Part shown: positions 18,108 to 24,695 of the stretch, one piece after another
How the letters are laid out: each line of letters starts with the position of its first letter
Numbering within the stretch: the stretch's first letter is position 1
Assembly: GCA_022701985.1 (NCBI GenBank)
Contig: JAKONK010000016.1
Coordinates: 1-36,440 of the forward strand
DNA: 36,440 nucleotides
DNA from: Actinomycetales bacterium
GTDB taxonomy: Bacteria; Actinomycetota; Actinomycetes; Actinomycetales; Quadrisphaeraceae
Direction: 5' to 3'
Position numbers and translations under genes: made by a program
The notes under the pieces: generated by a model
Database searches by the model: none
The model's input: only the letters and a program-made list of their open reading frames with translations
Told to the model about the DNA's origin: nothing

Positions 18108-19475
18108 TCAGGCGCTGCGCACGAAGCGCCCCAGCACCCGCGTGCCGAAGCGGAGCGCGTCGAGGGGCACCCGCTCGTCCACGCCGTGGAACAGGCCGGC
18201 GAAGTCGAGCCCGGCGGGCAGGCGCAGCGGCGCGAAGCCGTAGCCGGGGATGCCGAGCTGGCTGAACGACTTGTTGTCGGTGCCGCCGGACAGGCAGTAC
18301 GGCAGCACCCGGGCGCCCGGGTCCTCCGCGAGCAGCGCCTCGACCATCCTGTCGACCAGCGGCACGTCGAAGGCGGTCTCCAGGGCGACGTCGCGGTGCA
18401 CGTCCTCGACGTCCACGAACTCCCCCGCCAGCTCGCGCACGGTCTCGACGAGGCGCTCCTCGTGCCCGGGCAGGAAGCGGCAGTCGAGCAGCGCCGTGGC
18501 GGTGCCGGGGATGACGTTCTGCTTGTACCCGGCCTCCAGCAGCGTCGGGTTGGCCGTGTCGCGCAGGGTGGCGCCCACCCAGCGCGCCGTCGTCCCGAGC
18601 TGGGCGAGGAGCTCCGAGGGGTCCTCGGGGTCGAACGCGACGCCGGTGATGTCGGTGACGCCGTCGAGGAAGGCGCGCACCGTCGGGGTGACCTCCACCG
18701 GCCACGGGTGCGCCCCGATGCGGGCGACCGCCTCGCACAGGCGGGTCACGGCGTTGTCGGTGTTGACCTGGCTGCCGTGGCCCGCGCGGCCGTGCGCCAC
18801 CAGGCGCAGCCACGCGATGCCCTTCTCGGCGGTCTGCAGCAGGTAGGTGCGCTGGGCGTCCGGCCCGCTGCCGATGGTGGTGGAGAAGCCGCCCACCTCG
18901 CTGACCGCGGCGGTGCAGCCCTCGAACAGCTCCCGGTGGTGGTCGACCAGCCAGTGGGCGCCCTGCACGCCACCGGCCTCCTCGTCGGCCATGAACGCCA
19001 GCACCAGGTCGCGCGGGGGCCGCTCGCCGGAGCGGACCAGGTCGCGCACCACCGCCAGGAGCATGGCGTCCATGTCCTTCATGTCGACGGCGCCGCGGCC
19101 CCAGAGGCACTCCACGCCGCCGTTCGCCGGGTCGGGGGCGACCTCGCCGGCGAAGGGGTCGACGCTCCAGTCGGCCGCGCGGGCCGGGACGACGTCGAGG
19201 TGGCCGTGCAGCAGCAGCGCACCCCGCTCCGAGGTGCCCGCCGGGTCTCCCTCGACGCGCACGACGACGCTGGCGCGGCCGCGCTCGCTCTCCAGCAGCA
19301 CCGGGTCGAGGCCCACCTCGCTGAGCAGCCCGGCCACGTGCTCCGCTGCCGCGCGCTCCCCCGGCCCCGTGCCGTCACCGGGGTTGGTGGTGTCGATCCG
19401 GATCAGGTCGCGGCAGATGTCGACGACCTCGTCGAGGGGGGTGTCGCGCGGGTGGGCCGGGGAGGTGGCGCTCAT
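18108..19475 (-). CDS. M20/M25/M40 family metallopeptidase
   Basis: Di-zinc hydrolase of the ArgE/DapE/CPG2 group, 455 aa. Metal ligands and catalytic residues are all visible: His92 and catalytic Asp94 in HGHLDVVPA, bridging Asp131 in WGRGAVDMKD, catalytic Glu165 and ligand Glu166 in MADEEAGG, and the late His in GLFHGVDERVP. The dimerisation lid domain lies at about 225-345. The substrate may be an N-acyl amino acid or a dipeptide and is not predictable. ATG 19475 has a TACGGT box 6 nt upstream. The gene lies 18 bp downstream of the MmpS-like membrane protein on the same strand, so read-through is also possible. Confidence 0.95.
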   Translation of the reverse strand: MSATSPAHPRDTPLDEVVDICRDLIRIDTTNPGDGTGPGERAAAEHVAGLLSEVGLDPVLLESERGRASVVVRVEGDPAGTSERGALLLHGHLDVVPARAADWSVDPFAGEVAPDPANGGVECLWGRGAVDMKDMDAMLLAVVRDLVRSGERPPRDLVLAFMADEEAGGVQGAHWLVDHHRELFEGCTAAVSEVGGFSTTIGSGPDAQRTYLLQTAEKGIAWLRLVAHGRAGHGSQVNTDNAVTRLCEAVARIGAHPWPVEVTPTVRAFLDGVTDITGVAFDPEDPSELLAQLGTTARWVGATLRDTANPTLLEAGYKQNVIPGTATALLDCRFLPGHEERLVETVRELAGEFVDVEDVHRDVALETAFDVPLVDRMVEALLAEDPGARVLPYCLSGGTDNKSFSQLGIPGYGFAPLRLPAGLDFAGLFHGVDERVPLDALRFGTRVLGRFVRSA

Positions 19476-19481
19476 CGACCC

Positions 19482-19487
19482 ACCGTA
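19482..19487 (-). promoter_or_regulatory. -10 box (TACGGT) for the M20 peptidase
   Basis: TACGGT is 6 nt before ATG 19475, within the 18-bp gap after the upstream gene. Confidence 0.5.
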
Positions 19488-19493
19488 CGGACG

Positions 19494-21242
19494 TCAGCCG
19501 TTGACGCCCGGCGGGGTGCCGATGATGCACAGCGCCAGCGTCTTGCCCGTCTCCGGCTGGGCCTGCACCTCGCGCTCGACGAGCACGCGCCCGTCGGCGT
19601 CCTTGATGCGGCAGCCGACGGTGCCCTGGCCGTCCTGGCTGTTGACGGCCACGTACCAGCCCGGCCAGGCCGCGGACCCCTCCATGGTCTTGGTGAAGGT
19701 CGAGCCCAGGTCCGTGGAGGTCTCGCGGGAGTCGGCGGTGCCCAGCTCGACGTAGGTGTTCTTCGCGGTGCCGAAGCCCTCGTAGGTGACGTCGCCGGTG
19801 GGGATCAGCGCCGCCGGCGCGGCGGAGGCGCTGGCGGCGGGCTCGGCGGCCGGAGCGCTGGTCGCGCCAGCGGCGGGCGCCTGCTCGGCGGCGGCGGTGT
19901 CGCCGGCCGCGGCGCCACCGGCGGCCGGGGCCGCGGCGTCTGCGGTCGCCTCGTCCTGCGCCGCCTCGGCGGGCGGGGTCGCGGTGTCCTGGGGAGCGGG
20001 CTCGGTCGTCCGCTCGGGCGCCGCTGCCGGGGTGCTGCCGCCGGTGGCGGCGGTGAGGAGGGTCGAGGGCAGCTGGCGGGCCTGCGGTGACAGGGCTCCG
20101 AGCCCGACGGCCACGACGAGGGCCGCGGCGGCCGCCAGCAGGCCCACGGGCAGGCCCAGGGCGCGGCGCTGGTGCCAGCGGCGCGGGGCCGGGGTCGCGC
20201 CGGTGCGGGCGTGGCGGGTGGCCGGACCGGTGGTCCGGGCTGCGGAGCCGGCAGGGGTGCGAGCGGTGGTGCGGGTCGTGGGGCGGCCCGTGACCCGGGT
20301 GACCGCCGCGGTGGCTCCGGCGGATCCGGCGGCCGCGGGGGTCGCGGGGGTCGCGGGGGTGGTGGTCGTGGCAGCGGCGGTGCGCAGGGCCGCCAGGTCG
20401 GCCGGGGCCAGGGGCGAGGTGCGGACGGGCCCCGGGCCGGCGACCGGGCCCTGTGCGGGCGTGGGGCTGGAGGTGGGGCTGGAGGTGGGGCTGGAGGTGG
20501 GGCTGGAGGTGGGCAGCAGGGCGGCGGCCGGCACGACCACCGAGGAGCTGCCCGTGGTCGCCCGGCGCACCTCCTGCTCGCGCAGGAGCGCCGCGACCTC
20601 GGAGGCCGGGGGCGGGGGCGGCAGCTCGGCCTCCCGGCGGGAGCGGCGGGTGGGGACCGGACCGGTGGTCCAGGAGGGCTCGCGGGCCGGCGCGGGGGCG
20701 ACGACGTCCAGGGGGCCCGAGATCGCGGGCGCTGAGCGGCCGCGCGGCACGAACGCCGGGGTCATCGGCTCCGACGGCGCGTCGAGGTGCTCGGTGATGC
20801 TGCGGGCCAGCGCGCGGGTCAGCGGGGCCGCCGAGGTGGCCAGGGCTGAGCGCGTGGGGGTGTCGGACAGCGCCGGGAAGCTCTTCCACGCCATCGTGTC
20901 GCCGGCGAGGACGGCGGGCTCGTCGAGGGCGGAGGGCCGGCGCAGGGCCGCGCGGTCGCGGCGGCTGGGCAGCTGCGCCGCGGGCAGCGCCGGGCCCAGG
21001 GCGCCGGGGGCGGCGTGCTGCGCGACCGCCGGCTGCGGCATCACGGGGGTCGCCGGCGCCACCGGGATCGGAGACGGGGTCAGGGGTGCGGCCGGGGCGA
21101 ACGCCGTGGTGGACGCCTGGCGCGGGGCGGCGTGGGCGCTGCGGCGACCCGCGCCGCGCTCCTCGCGCAGCGCTCGACGGCGCTCACCGCCGGCCTGCCC
21201 GGGGGCGGTGCCGTCGGTGCCGTCGGTCCCGTCGCCTGCCAC
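19494..21242 (-). CDS. Large single-pass membrane protein with a C-terminal MmpS-like domain
   Basis: 582-residue protein not matching a family I can name over its full length. About 1-360 is Pro/Ala/Thr/Arg-rich and probably disordered, with a (Ser-Pro-Thr-Ser)n stretch near 245-260. One membrane helix (about 363-385) is preceded by RRWHQRRALG, which by the positive-inside rule puts the N-terminus in the cytoplasm. An Ala/Pro-rich linker follows. The last ~100 residues form a compact, Thr/Ser-rich beta domain: VTYEGFG, AAWPGWYVAVNSQ, VGCRIKDADGRVL, LALCIIGT. This resembles the MmpS fold of actinobacteria, including two Cys that could pair. GTG 21242 lies 8 nt from a CACACT box. Confidence 0.75.
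   Translation of the reverse strand: MAGDGTDGTDGTAPGQAGGERRRALREERGAGRRSAHAAPRQASTTAFAPAAPLTPSPIPVAPATPVMPQPAVAQHAAPGALGPALPAAQLPSRRDRAALRRPSALDEPAVLAGDTMAWKSFPALSDTPTRSALATSAAPLTRALARSITEHLDAPSEPMTPAFVPRGRSAPAISGPLDVVAPAPAREPSWTTGPVPTRRSRREAELPPPPPASEVAALLREQEVRRATTGSSSVVVPAAALLPTSSPTSSPTSSPTSSPTPAQGPVAGPGPVRTSPLAPADLAALRTAAATTTTPATPATPAAAGSAGATAAVTRVTGRPTTRTTARTPAGSAARTTGPATRHARTGATPAPRRWHQRRALGLPVGLLAAAAALVVAVGLGALSPQARQLPSTLLTAATGGSTPAAAPERTTEPAPQDTATPPAEAAQDEATADAAAPAAGGAAAGDTAAAEQAPAAGATSAPAAEPAASASAAPAALIPTGDVTYEGFGTAKNTYVELGTADSRETSTDLGSTFTKTMEGSAAWPGWYVAVNSQDGQGTVGCRIKDADGRVLVEREVQAQPETGKTLALCIIGTPPGVNG
20464..20511. repeat. 12-bp tandem repeat, four units, inside the MmpS-like gene
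   Basis: Four exact copies of GGGCTGGAGGTG. Read on the minus strand they encode (Ser-Pro-Thr-Ser) repeats in the cytoplasmic disordered region. The GGGCTGG core and 12-bp period match the array at 15469-15540 in an unrelated gene. Confidence 0.92.
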
Positions 21243-21250
21243 AGGACAGC

Positions 21251-21256
21251 AGTGTG
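21251..21256 (-). promoter_or_regulatory. -10-like box (CACACT) for the MmpS-like gene
   Basis: CACACT ends 8 nt before GTG 21242. It is a weak match to TAnnnT supported mainly by spacing. Confidence 0.3.
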
Positions 21257-21389
21257 GTGCAGGAGGCGCGCCGTGTCCGGCGAGTGCGAGAAGTCACCGC
21301 CACCGGTTCCGGCGCGTCGCGCCCCGGCGCCGGGGCCCGCCTGCTACGCGCGCGGGCTCTCCGCGGCCGGGCGACGGCTCACGGGCGGC

Positions 21390-21860
21390 TCAGAGGCGGC
21401 GGCGGTCCTCGGAGACGTCACCCACGTGGACGTCGACGGGGAAGCCGCCCGCGGAGCCGTCCTCGCCGAGGACCTCGACGAGGACGCGCCCGACCTCCTG
21501 GCGCACCTCCTCGGCGACCTCGACGACGTCCGCGCCGAAGGCCACCACGAGGGTGGTGCGGACGGCGGTGAGGCGGTCGTCGTCACCGGTCTCGAAGACC
21601 ACCCGGGTGGGTGCGGCGTCGGGCAGCGGCTCCAGCGCGGTGCGCACCACGTCGGTGAGCACGTCGGTGGACACGGAGAAGCGGCCCAGCTCGTGCTGGG
21701 CGGACACCGTGCGGGCGGGACGGACGGCCGCCAGGGCGGCGTCGACCACGCGCTGGCGCACGCGGACCCAGCCCTCGTCGGTGTGGAGGCGGAGCGCCTC
21801 GGCGGCGCGGGCCAGCGGGTCCGCCGCCTGCGGCGCCACCTGCTCCTCGGGCACGCTCAT
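21390..21860 (-). CDS. Asp23/Gls24-like protein co-encoded with an ECF sigma factor
   Basis: 156-residue soluble protein. The second half resembles the Asp23 fold: TRVVFETGD, then TLVVAFGADVVEVAEEVRQEV and PVDVHVGDV. This parallels DITLIAEYG ... VNIEVSDV in the Asp23 protein at 22609-23052. The first half (helical, LARAAEALRLHTDEGWVRVR) is not typical of Asp23. Its ATG at 21860 overlaps the sigma-factor stop by 4 nt (ATGA), the position where an anti-sigma factor gene is often found. It has no membrane segment and no His-x3-Cys-x2-Cys zinc motif, so it is not a classical zinc anti-sigma. A sigma-modulating or envelope-stress role is inferred only from position. Confidence 0.75.
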   Translation of the reverse strand: MSVPEEQVAPQAADPLARAAEALRLHTDEGWVRVRQRVVDAALAAVRPARTVSAQHELGRFSVSTDVLTDVVRTALEPLPDAAPTRVVFETGDDDRLTAVRTTLVVAFGADVVEVAEEVRQEVGRVLVEVLGEDGSAGGFPVDVHVGDVSEDRRRL

Positions 21861-22447
21861 CTCCAGTCCTCCAGCAGGGTCGTGAGGGTCGCTCGGGCAC
21901 GGGACAGGCGCCCGCGGACGACGTCGGGGGTGGTGCGGCCGACCTCCGCCACCTCGGCGTACGACAGGCCCTCCACCTCCTTGAGGATCCACGCGGAGCG
22001 CTGTCCGTCGGGGAGCCGCCGCAGCGCGGCGTCGAGGGCCTCGACGAACCCCTGCATCTCCACGACGCGCGCCGGGTCCTGTCCGGGACCGGTGGCGCGC
22101 CGGGCGAGCACCTCGTCATCGACCGGGGCGGCGGTCTTCTTGAGCTGGCGGCTCTGGTGACGCCGCACCGCGTGGGTGACGAGCGTGAACATCCACGTGC
22201 GGACGCTGGAGCGGCCGCCGAACCCGGACAGGCCGCGCCAGGCGTCGGCCATGGCGTCCTGGAGGCAGTCGGCGGTCTCGCTCGGGTCGTCCAGCATGCG
22301 CGAGGCGTAGCGGTGGAGCGCGGGGCCGTGGCGGTCGACCAGCTCGGTGAACGCCCGGCGGTCGCCGAGGCCGGCCCGCCGCGCCAGGACGTCGTCGTCG
22401 AGCTCGTCGACGACACCCCCTCCGGGTGCTGATCTTCCATCGCGCAC
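21857..22447 (-). CDS. ECF-type RNA polymerase sigma factor
   Basis: Group-4 sigma-70 factor of 196 aa. Region 2 (about 20-95) includes LGDRRAFTELVDRHGPALHRYA, the core-binding/-10 segment ETADCLQDAMADAWRGLSGF and SVRTWMFTLVTHAVRRH. Region 4 (about 138-190) has LRRLPDGQRSAWILKEVEGLSYAEVAE followed by the recognition helix TTPDVVRGRLSRARATL. The GTG at 22447 is the only start that keeps region 2 intact with a short lead. A TGTGAT hexamer 11 nt upstream might be its -10. It is divergent from the Asp23 operon and translationally coupled to an Asp23-like gene, so it plausibly controls that envelope-stress operon (inference). Confidence 0.93.
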   Translation of the reverse strand: MRDGRSAPGGGVVDELDDDVLARRAGLGDRRAFTELVDRHGPALHRYASRMLDDPSETADCLQDAMADAWRGLSGFGGRSSVRTWMFTLVTHAVRRHQSRQLKKTAAPVDDEVLARRATGPGQDPARVVEMQGFVEALDAALRRLPDGQRSAWILKEVEGLSYAEVAEVGRTTPDVVRGRLSRARATLTTLLEDWR

Positions 22448-22491
22448 GACACGAAGAGATCACAGGCCCCCCACCCCTGCCACCGCAACGG

Positions 22492-22507
22492 TGTGATGCA
22501 GGTCACA
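22492..22507. promoter_or_regulatory. Perfect Crp/GlxR-type operator (TGTGA-N6-TCACA)
   Basis: TGTGATGCAGGTCACA is an exact match to the cAMP-receptor-protein consensus half-sites with a 6-bp spacer; symmetry extends one base further on each side (22491-22508). It lies in the 161-bp spacer between the sigma-factor gene and the Asp23 operon, so cAMP-Crp (GlxR in corynebacteria) could control either or both. Recognition of this motif by actinobacterial Crp is established; its use here is inferred. Confidence 0.7.
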
Positions 22508-22608
22508 CGAGGAGGACCGTGACGAACCCGCCCCGGCTGACTCTCACCCTCCGTCGAACGCACCAGCCCGGTGCGCTCCACCGACCCCGACCGACGAGGA
22601 GGGACACC

Positions 22609-23052
22609 ATGTCCCAGACCACCACCGCCGTGGCCACCAAGAGCACCGCCCTGACGAGCACGCAGGGCTCCACCTCGATCGCCGACGCGGTCGTCTCCAA
22701 GATCGCCGGCATCGCCGCCCGCGAGGTCACCGGCGTGCACAACCTCGGGGGCGGCGCCTCCCGCGCCGTCGGCGCCCTGCGCGAGCGCATCCCCGGCGCC
22801 ACCACCAACCACTCCCAGGGCATCTCCGTCGAGGTCGGCGAGAAGCAGGCCGCCGTCGACATCACCCTGATCGCCGAGTACGGCGTGGCCATCGCCGACC
22901 TGGCCGCCGGTGTGCGCCGCAACGTCATCACCGCCGTCGAGCGCATGACCGGCCTGGACGTGACCGAGGTCAACATCGAGGTCAGCGACGTCTTCATCCC
23001 CTCCGAGGACGGCGACGACGAGCAGCCGGCCCGCCAGGCCCGGGTCCAGTGA
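22609..23052 (+). CDS. Asp23/Gls24 family envelope stress response protein
   Basis: Canonical Asp23-domain protein (147 aa), first gene of the plus-strand operon. Seen: SIADAVVSKIAGIAAREVTGV, then NLGGGASRAVGALRERIPG, GISVEVGEKQAAVDITLIAEY, a helix with LAAGVRRNVITAVERMTGLDV, and the closing strand VTEVNIEVSDVFIP. In Gram-positive bacteria Asp23 coats the inner face of the membrane, tethered by AmaP, and two AmaP-like genes lie downstream. ATG 22609 follows an ACGAGGAGGGACACC ribosome site. A second in-frame GTG at 22519 also has a strong GAGGAGG site and would add 30 basic residues. The ATG fits the family better. Confidence 0.93.
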   Translation: MSQTTTAVATKSTALTSTQGSTSIADAVVSKIAGIAAREVTGVHNLGGGASRAVGALRERIPGATTNHSQGISVEVGEKQAAVDITLIAEYGVAIADLAAGVRRNVITAVERMTGLDVTEVNIEVSDVFIPSEDGDDEQPARQARVQ

Positions 23053-23059
23053 TCCTCGG

Positions 23060-23446
23060 ATGACGCCGAACACCTCCCCCACCCCGTCCGGCGCGAGCGC
23101 CGAGGTCGTGGGCGGCGAGGTGGTCACCGAGCGCGTCGAGGGCGTCGCCGAGGGCTCCGTCGTGGAGCCCGTCGACGTCGTCGCCCGCGCGGTGCTGGCC
23201 GTGCCCGGCGTGCACTCCCTGCACGCCGGGCTGGCCGGCTCGGCCGCCACCTTCCTGCCCGGACGCCGCGTCGCGGGCATCGCCCTGCGCGAGCGCGGCA
23301 CCGAGGTCCACGTCGTCGTCGAGATCGGCGCCGACGTCCGTGCCACCGCCGCGGCGGTCCACGCCGCGGTCACGGCGCTCGGGACCTCCACGGCCCCCCA
23401 GCCGGTGCACGTCCACGTCGAGGACCTGGCCGCGCCCCGCGCCTGA
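23060..23446 (+). CDS. Divergent Asp23/Gls24-like protein
   Basis: 128-residue protein 7 nt after the first Asp23 gene. A Thr/Ser-rich lead of about 35 residues precedes an Asp23-like core: VVARAVLAVPGVHSLHAGL, FLPGRRVAGIALRERGTEVHV, VVEIGADVRATAAAVHAAV and the closing strand VHVHVEDL. It keeps the order of strands and helices but lacks the conserved YG and the longer helix of the canonical member. It probably forms mixed assemblies with the other paralogues (inference). ATG 23060 has only a weak ribosome site and is likely coupled to translation of the preceding gene. Confidence 0.82.
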   Translation: MTPNTSPTPSGASAEVVGGEVVTERVEGVAEGSVVEPVDVVARAVLAVPGVHSLHAGLAGSAATFLPGRRVAGIALRERGTEVHVVVEIGADVRATAAAVHAAVTALGTSTAPQPVHVHVEDLAAPRA

Positions 23447-23492
23447 GCACACCCCCCACCACGACCACCCGAACTGCCGAAGGAGACCTCCC

Positions 23493-23684
23493 ATGTCCCC
23501 CGCCACCCCCTACTCCTGGATCGGCCTGCTGGCCGGTCTGCTGCTGGCCATCGCCGGTGCGGTCGGCGGTGCCGGAGCCTTCTTCGGCGCCCTCGTCCTC
23601 GGCGCGGTCGGCTGGGCCGTGGGCGCCCAGGCCGAGGGCCGCATCGACCTGGTGTCGGCCCTGAGCCGCCGCAGCCGTGGCTGA
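23493..23684 (+). CDS. Small DUF2273-like membrane protein
   Basis: 63-residue protein that is almost entirely membrane segments: SWIGLLAGLLLAIAGAVGG and AFFGALVLGAVGWAVGAQ form a two-helix hairpin, followed by a short polar tail DLVSALSRRSRG. The length, two-helix Gly-rich pattern and position in an Asp23 operon match the DUF2273 small membrane proteins, which occur with Asp23 and AmaP in firmicutes and actinobacteria. ATG 23493 follows a strong AAGGAGACCTCCC ribosome site. The next gene starts 8 nt inside its 3' end, so the two are translationally coupled. It may help anchor or organise the Asp23 layer; this is inference. Confidence 0.82.
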   Translation: MSPATPYSWIGLLAGLLLAIAGAVGGAGAFFGALVLGAVGWAVGAQAEGRIDLVSALSRRSRG

Positions 23685-24081
23685 GGCGACCGCTGCCCGC
23701 GACGCCCGCGAGCAGCAGCTGGGAGCGCCCGCCGAGCGCGGTGCGCTGCACGTCGCCGACAGGGTGGTGCTGGCGATCGCCCGCGCCGCCGCCCTGCGGG
23801 TGCCCGGCGTGGCCCCCACCTCCGCCACCTCCGGCCTCATCAGCTCGGCCGTCGGCCGCGACCTGCCCCGCGCCTCGGCGCAGGTGGCGGGCTCGCGGGC
23901 CCGCGTCGAGCTCCAGGTGGCCTCCGTGTGGCCCCACCCGGCGGCCCAGGTGGCCGCCGGGGTGCGCGAGGCGGTGACCGCCCAGCTGCAGCAGCTGGCG
24001 GCCGTCCGCGCCGACTCCGTGTCCGTGACCGTCGACGCCGTCGTGCGTCCCGACCGCCCCGAGCGAGCGAGGGTCCAGTGA
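23677..24081 (+). CDS. Asp23/Gls24-like protein, third paralogue of the operon
   Basis: 134-residue protein with an Asp23-type layout: LHVADRVVLAIARAAALRVPGV, a variable loop, SRARVELQVASVWPHPAAQVA, the helix AAGVREAVTAQLQQLAAVRAD and the closing strand SVSVTVDAVVRP. The usual YG after the strand is replaced by WPHP. GTG 23677 overlaps the DUF2273-like gene by 8 nt, and its own stop overlaps the next start by 4 nt (GTGA). Three divergent Asp23-like proteins in one operon, plus a fourth beside the sigma factor, suggest specialised subunits rather than simple dosage. The individual role is not known. Confidence 0.82.
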   Translation: MAEATAARDAREQQLGAPAERGALHVADRVVLAIARAAALRVPGVAPTSATSGLISSAVGRDLPRASAQVAGSRARVELQVASVWPHPAAQVAAGVREAVTAQLQQLAAVRADSVSVTVDAVVRPDRPERARVQ

Positions 24082-24695
24082 GCCTCACCACCGAACGCCC
24101 CACCTCCACCCCGACGACTCCGACGGCGCCGGCGAGCGGCCCGACCCGGCTCCCGCCGGCGAAGCTCCCGACCGGCCCGGGCACCATCGGCTGGCTCGGC
24201 CCGGTGCTCGCCCTGCTGCTCGTGGGGGTCGCCGTGCTCGTGGGCCAGGACGCGTGGGTCCGCCTGCAGGGCGGGTCGACCACCTGGCTCGGGAGCGCCA
24301 CCAGCGCCCTCGACGGGCTCGCCCCGAGCGCGGCCGTCGCCGCGGTCGGCGTCGTGGTCGCCCTCGTCGGCCTGTGGGCGGTGGTCGCGGCGCTCAAGCC
24401 CCGTACCCGTGACGCCCTGCCCCTGGCCGGCACCAGCGGCGCGCACCTGCGCACCGCTGACGTGGCCCGGCTCGCCTCCGGCGCCGCCGACCAGGTCGAC
24501 GGCGTGCTCCGGGCTCGCTCCAGCGCCCGCCGCCGCTCGGTGACCGTCGACGTCACCACCACCGCCGCCCGCGGCGGTGCCGCGGACGGCGTGGCCGACC
24601 GCGTGCGCGCCCGCGTCGAGCACGCCCTGCGGGCGCTGGAGACCCCGCCCCGCGTCAAGGTCCGCACCACCGCCTCGAAGGGAGACGACCAGTGA
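24078..24695 (+). CDS. AmaP-like membrane anchor, DUF6286 type
   Basis: 205-residue membrane protein. A Pro/Thr-rich cytoplasmic lead of about 40 residues is followed by two membrane helices: WLGPVLALLLVGVAVLVG at about 45-62, and AVAAVGVVVALVGLWAVVAAL at about 88-108. The C-terminal cytoplasmic domain resembles the AmaP/DUF6286 domain, with ADVARLASGAADQVDGVL, SVTVDVTTTAARG and VEHALRALETPPRVKVRT, itself an Asp23-like alternation of helix and strands. AmaP-type proteins tether Asp23 to the membrane. GTG 24078 overlaps the upstream stop by 4 nt, and the end overlaps the next gene by 4 nt. Assignment to this family is by pattern, not by search. Confidence 0.8.
   Translation: MSLTTERPTSTPTTPTAPASGPTRLPPAKLPTGPGTIGWLGPVLALLLVGVAVLVGQDAWVRLQGGSTTWLGSATSALDGLAPSAAVAAVGVVVALVGLWAVVAALKPRTRDALPLAGTSGAHLRTADVARLASGAADQVDGVLRARSSARRRSVTVDVTTTAARGGAADGVADRVRARVEHALRALETPPRVKVRTTASKGDDQ

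Noticed and set aside
21321-21336. 16-base perfect palindrome GCCCCGGCGCCGGGGC after the Asp23-like gene, considered as a terminator
   Set aside because: Being fully self-complementary it leaves only a 5-6 bp stem once a loop is allowed, and such GC palindromes are common here.
22448-22608. Search for a classic ECF promoter (GGAAC -35 with CGTT/CGTC -10) controlling the sigma factor itself
   Set aside because: No pair of such elements with a suitable spacer was seen, so autoregulation is not supported by this criterion.
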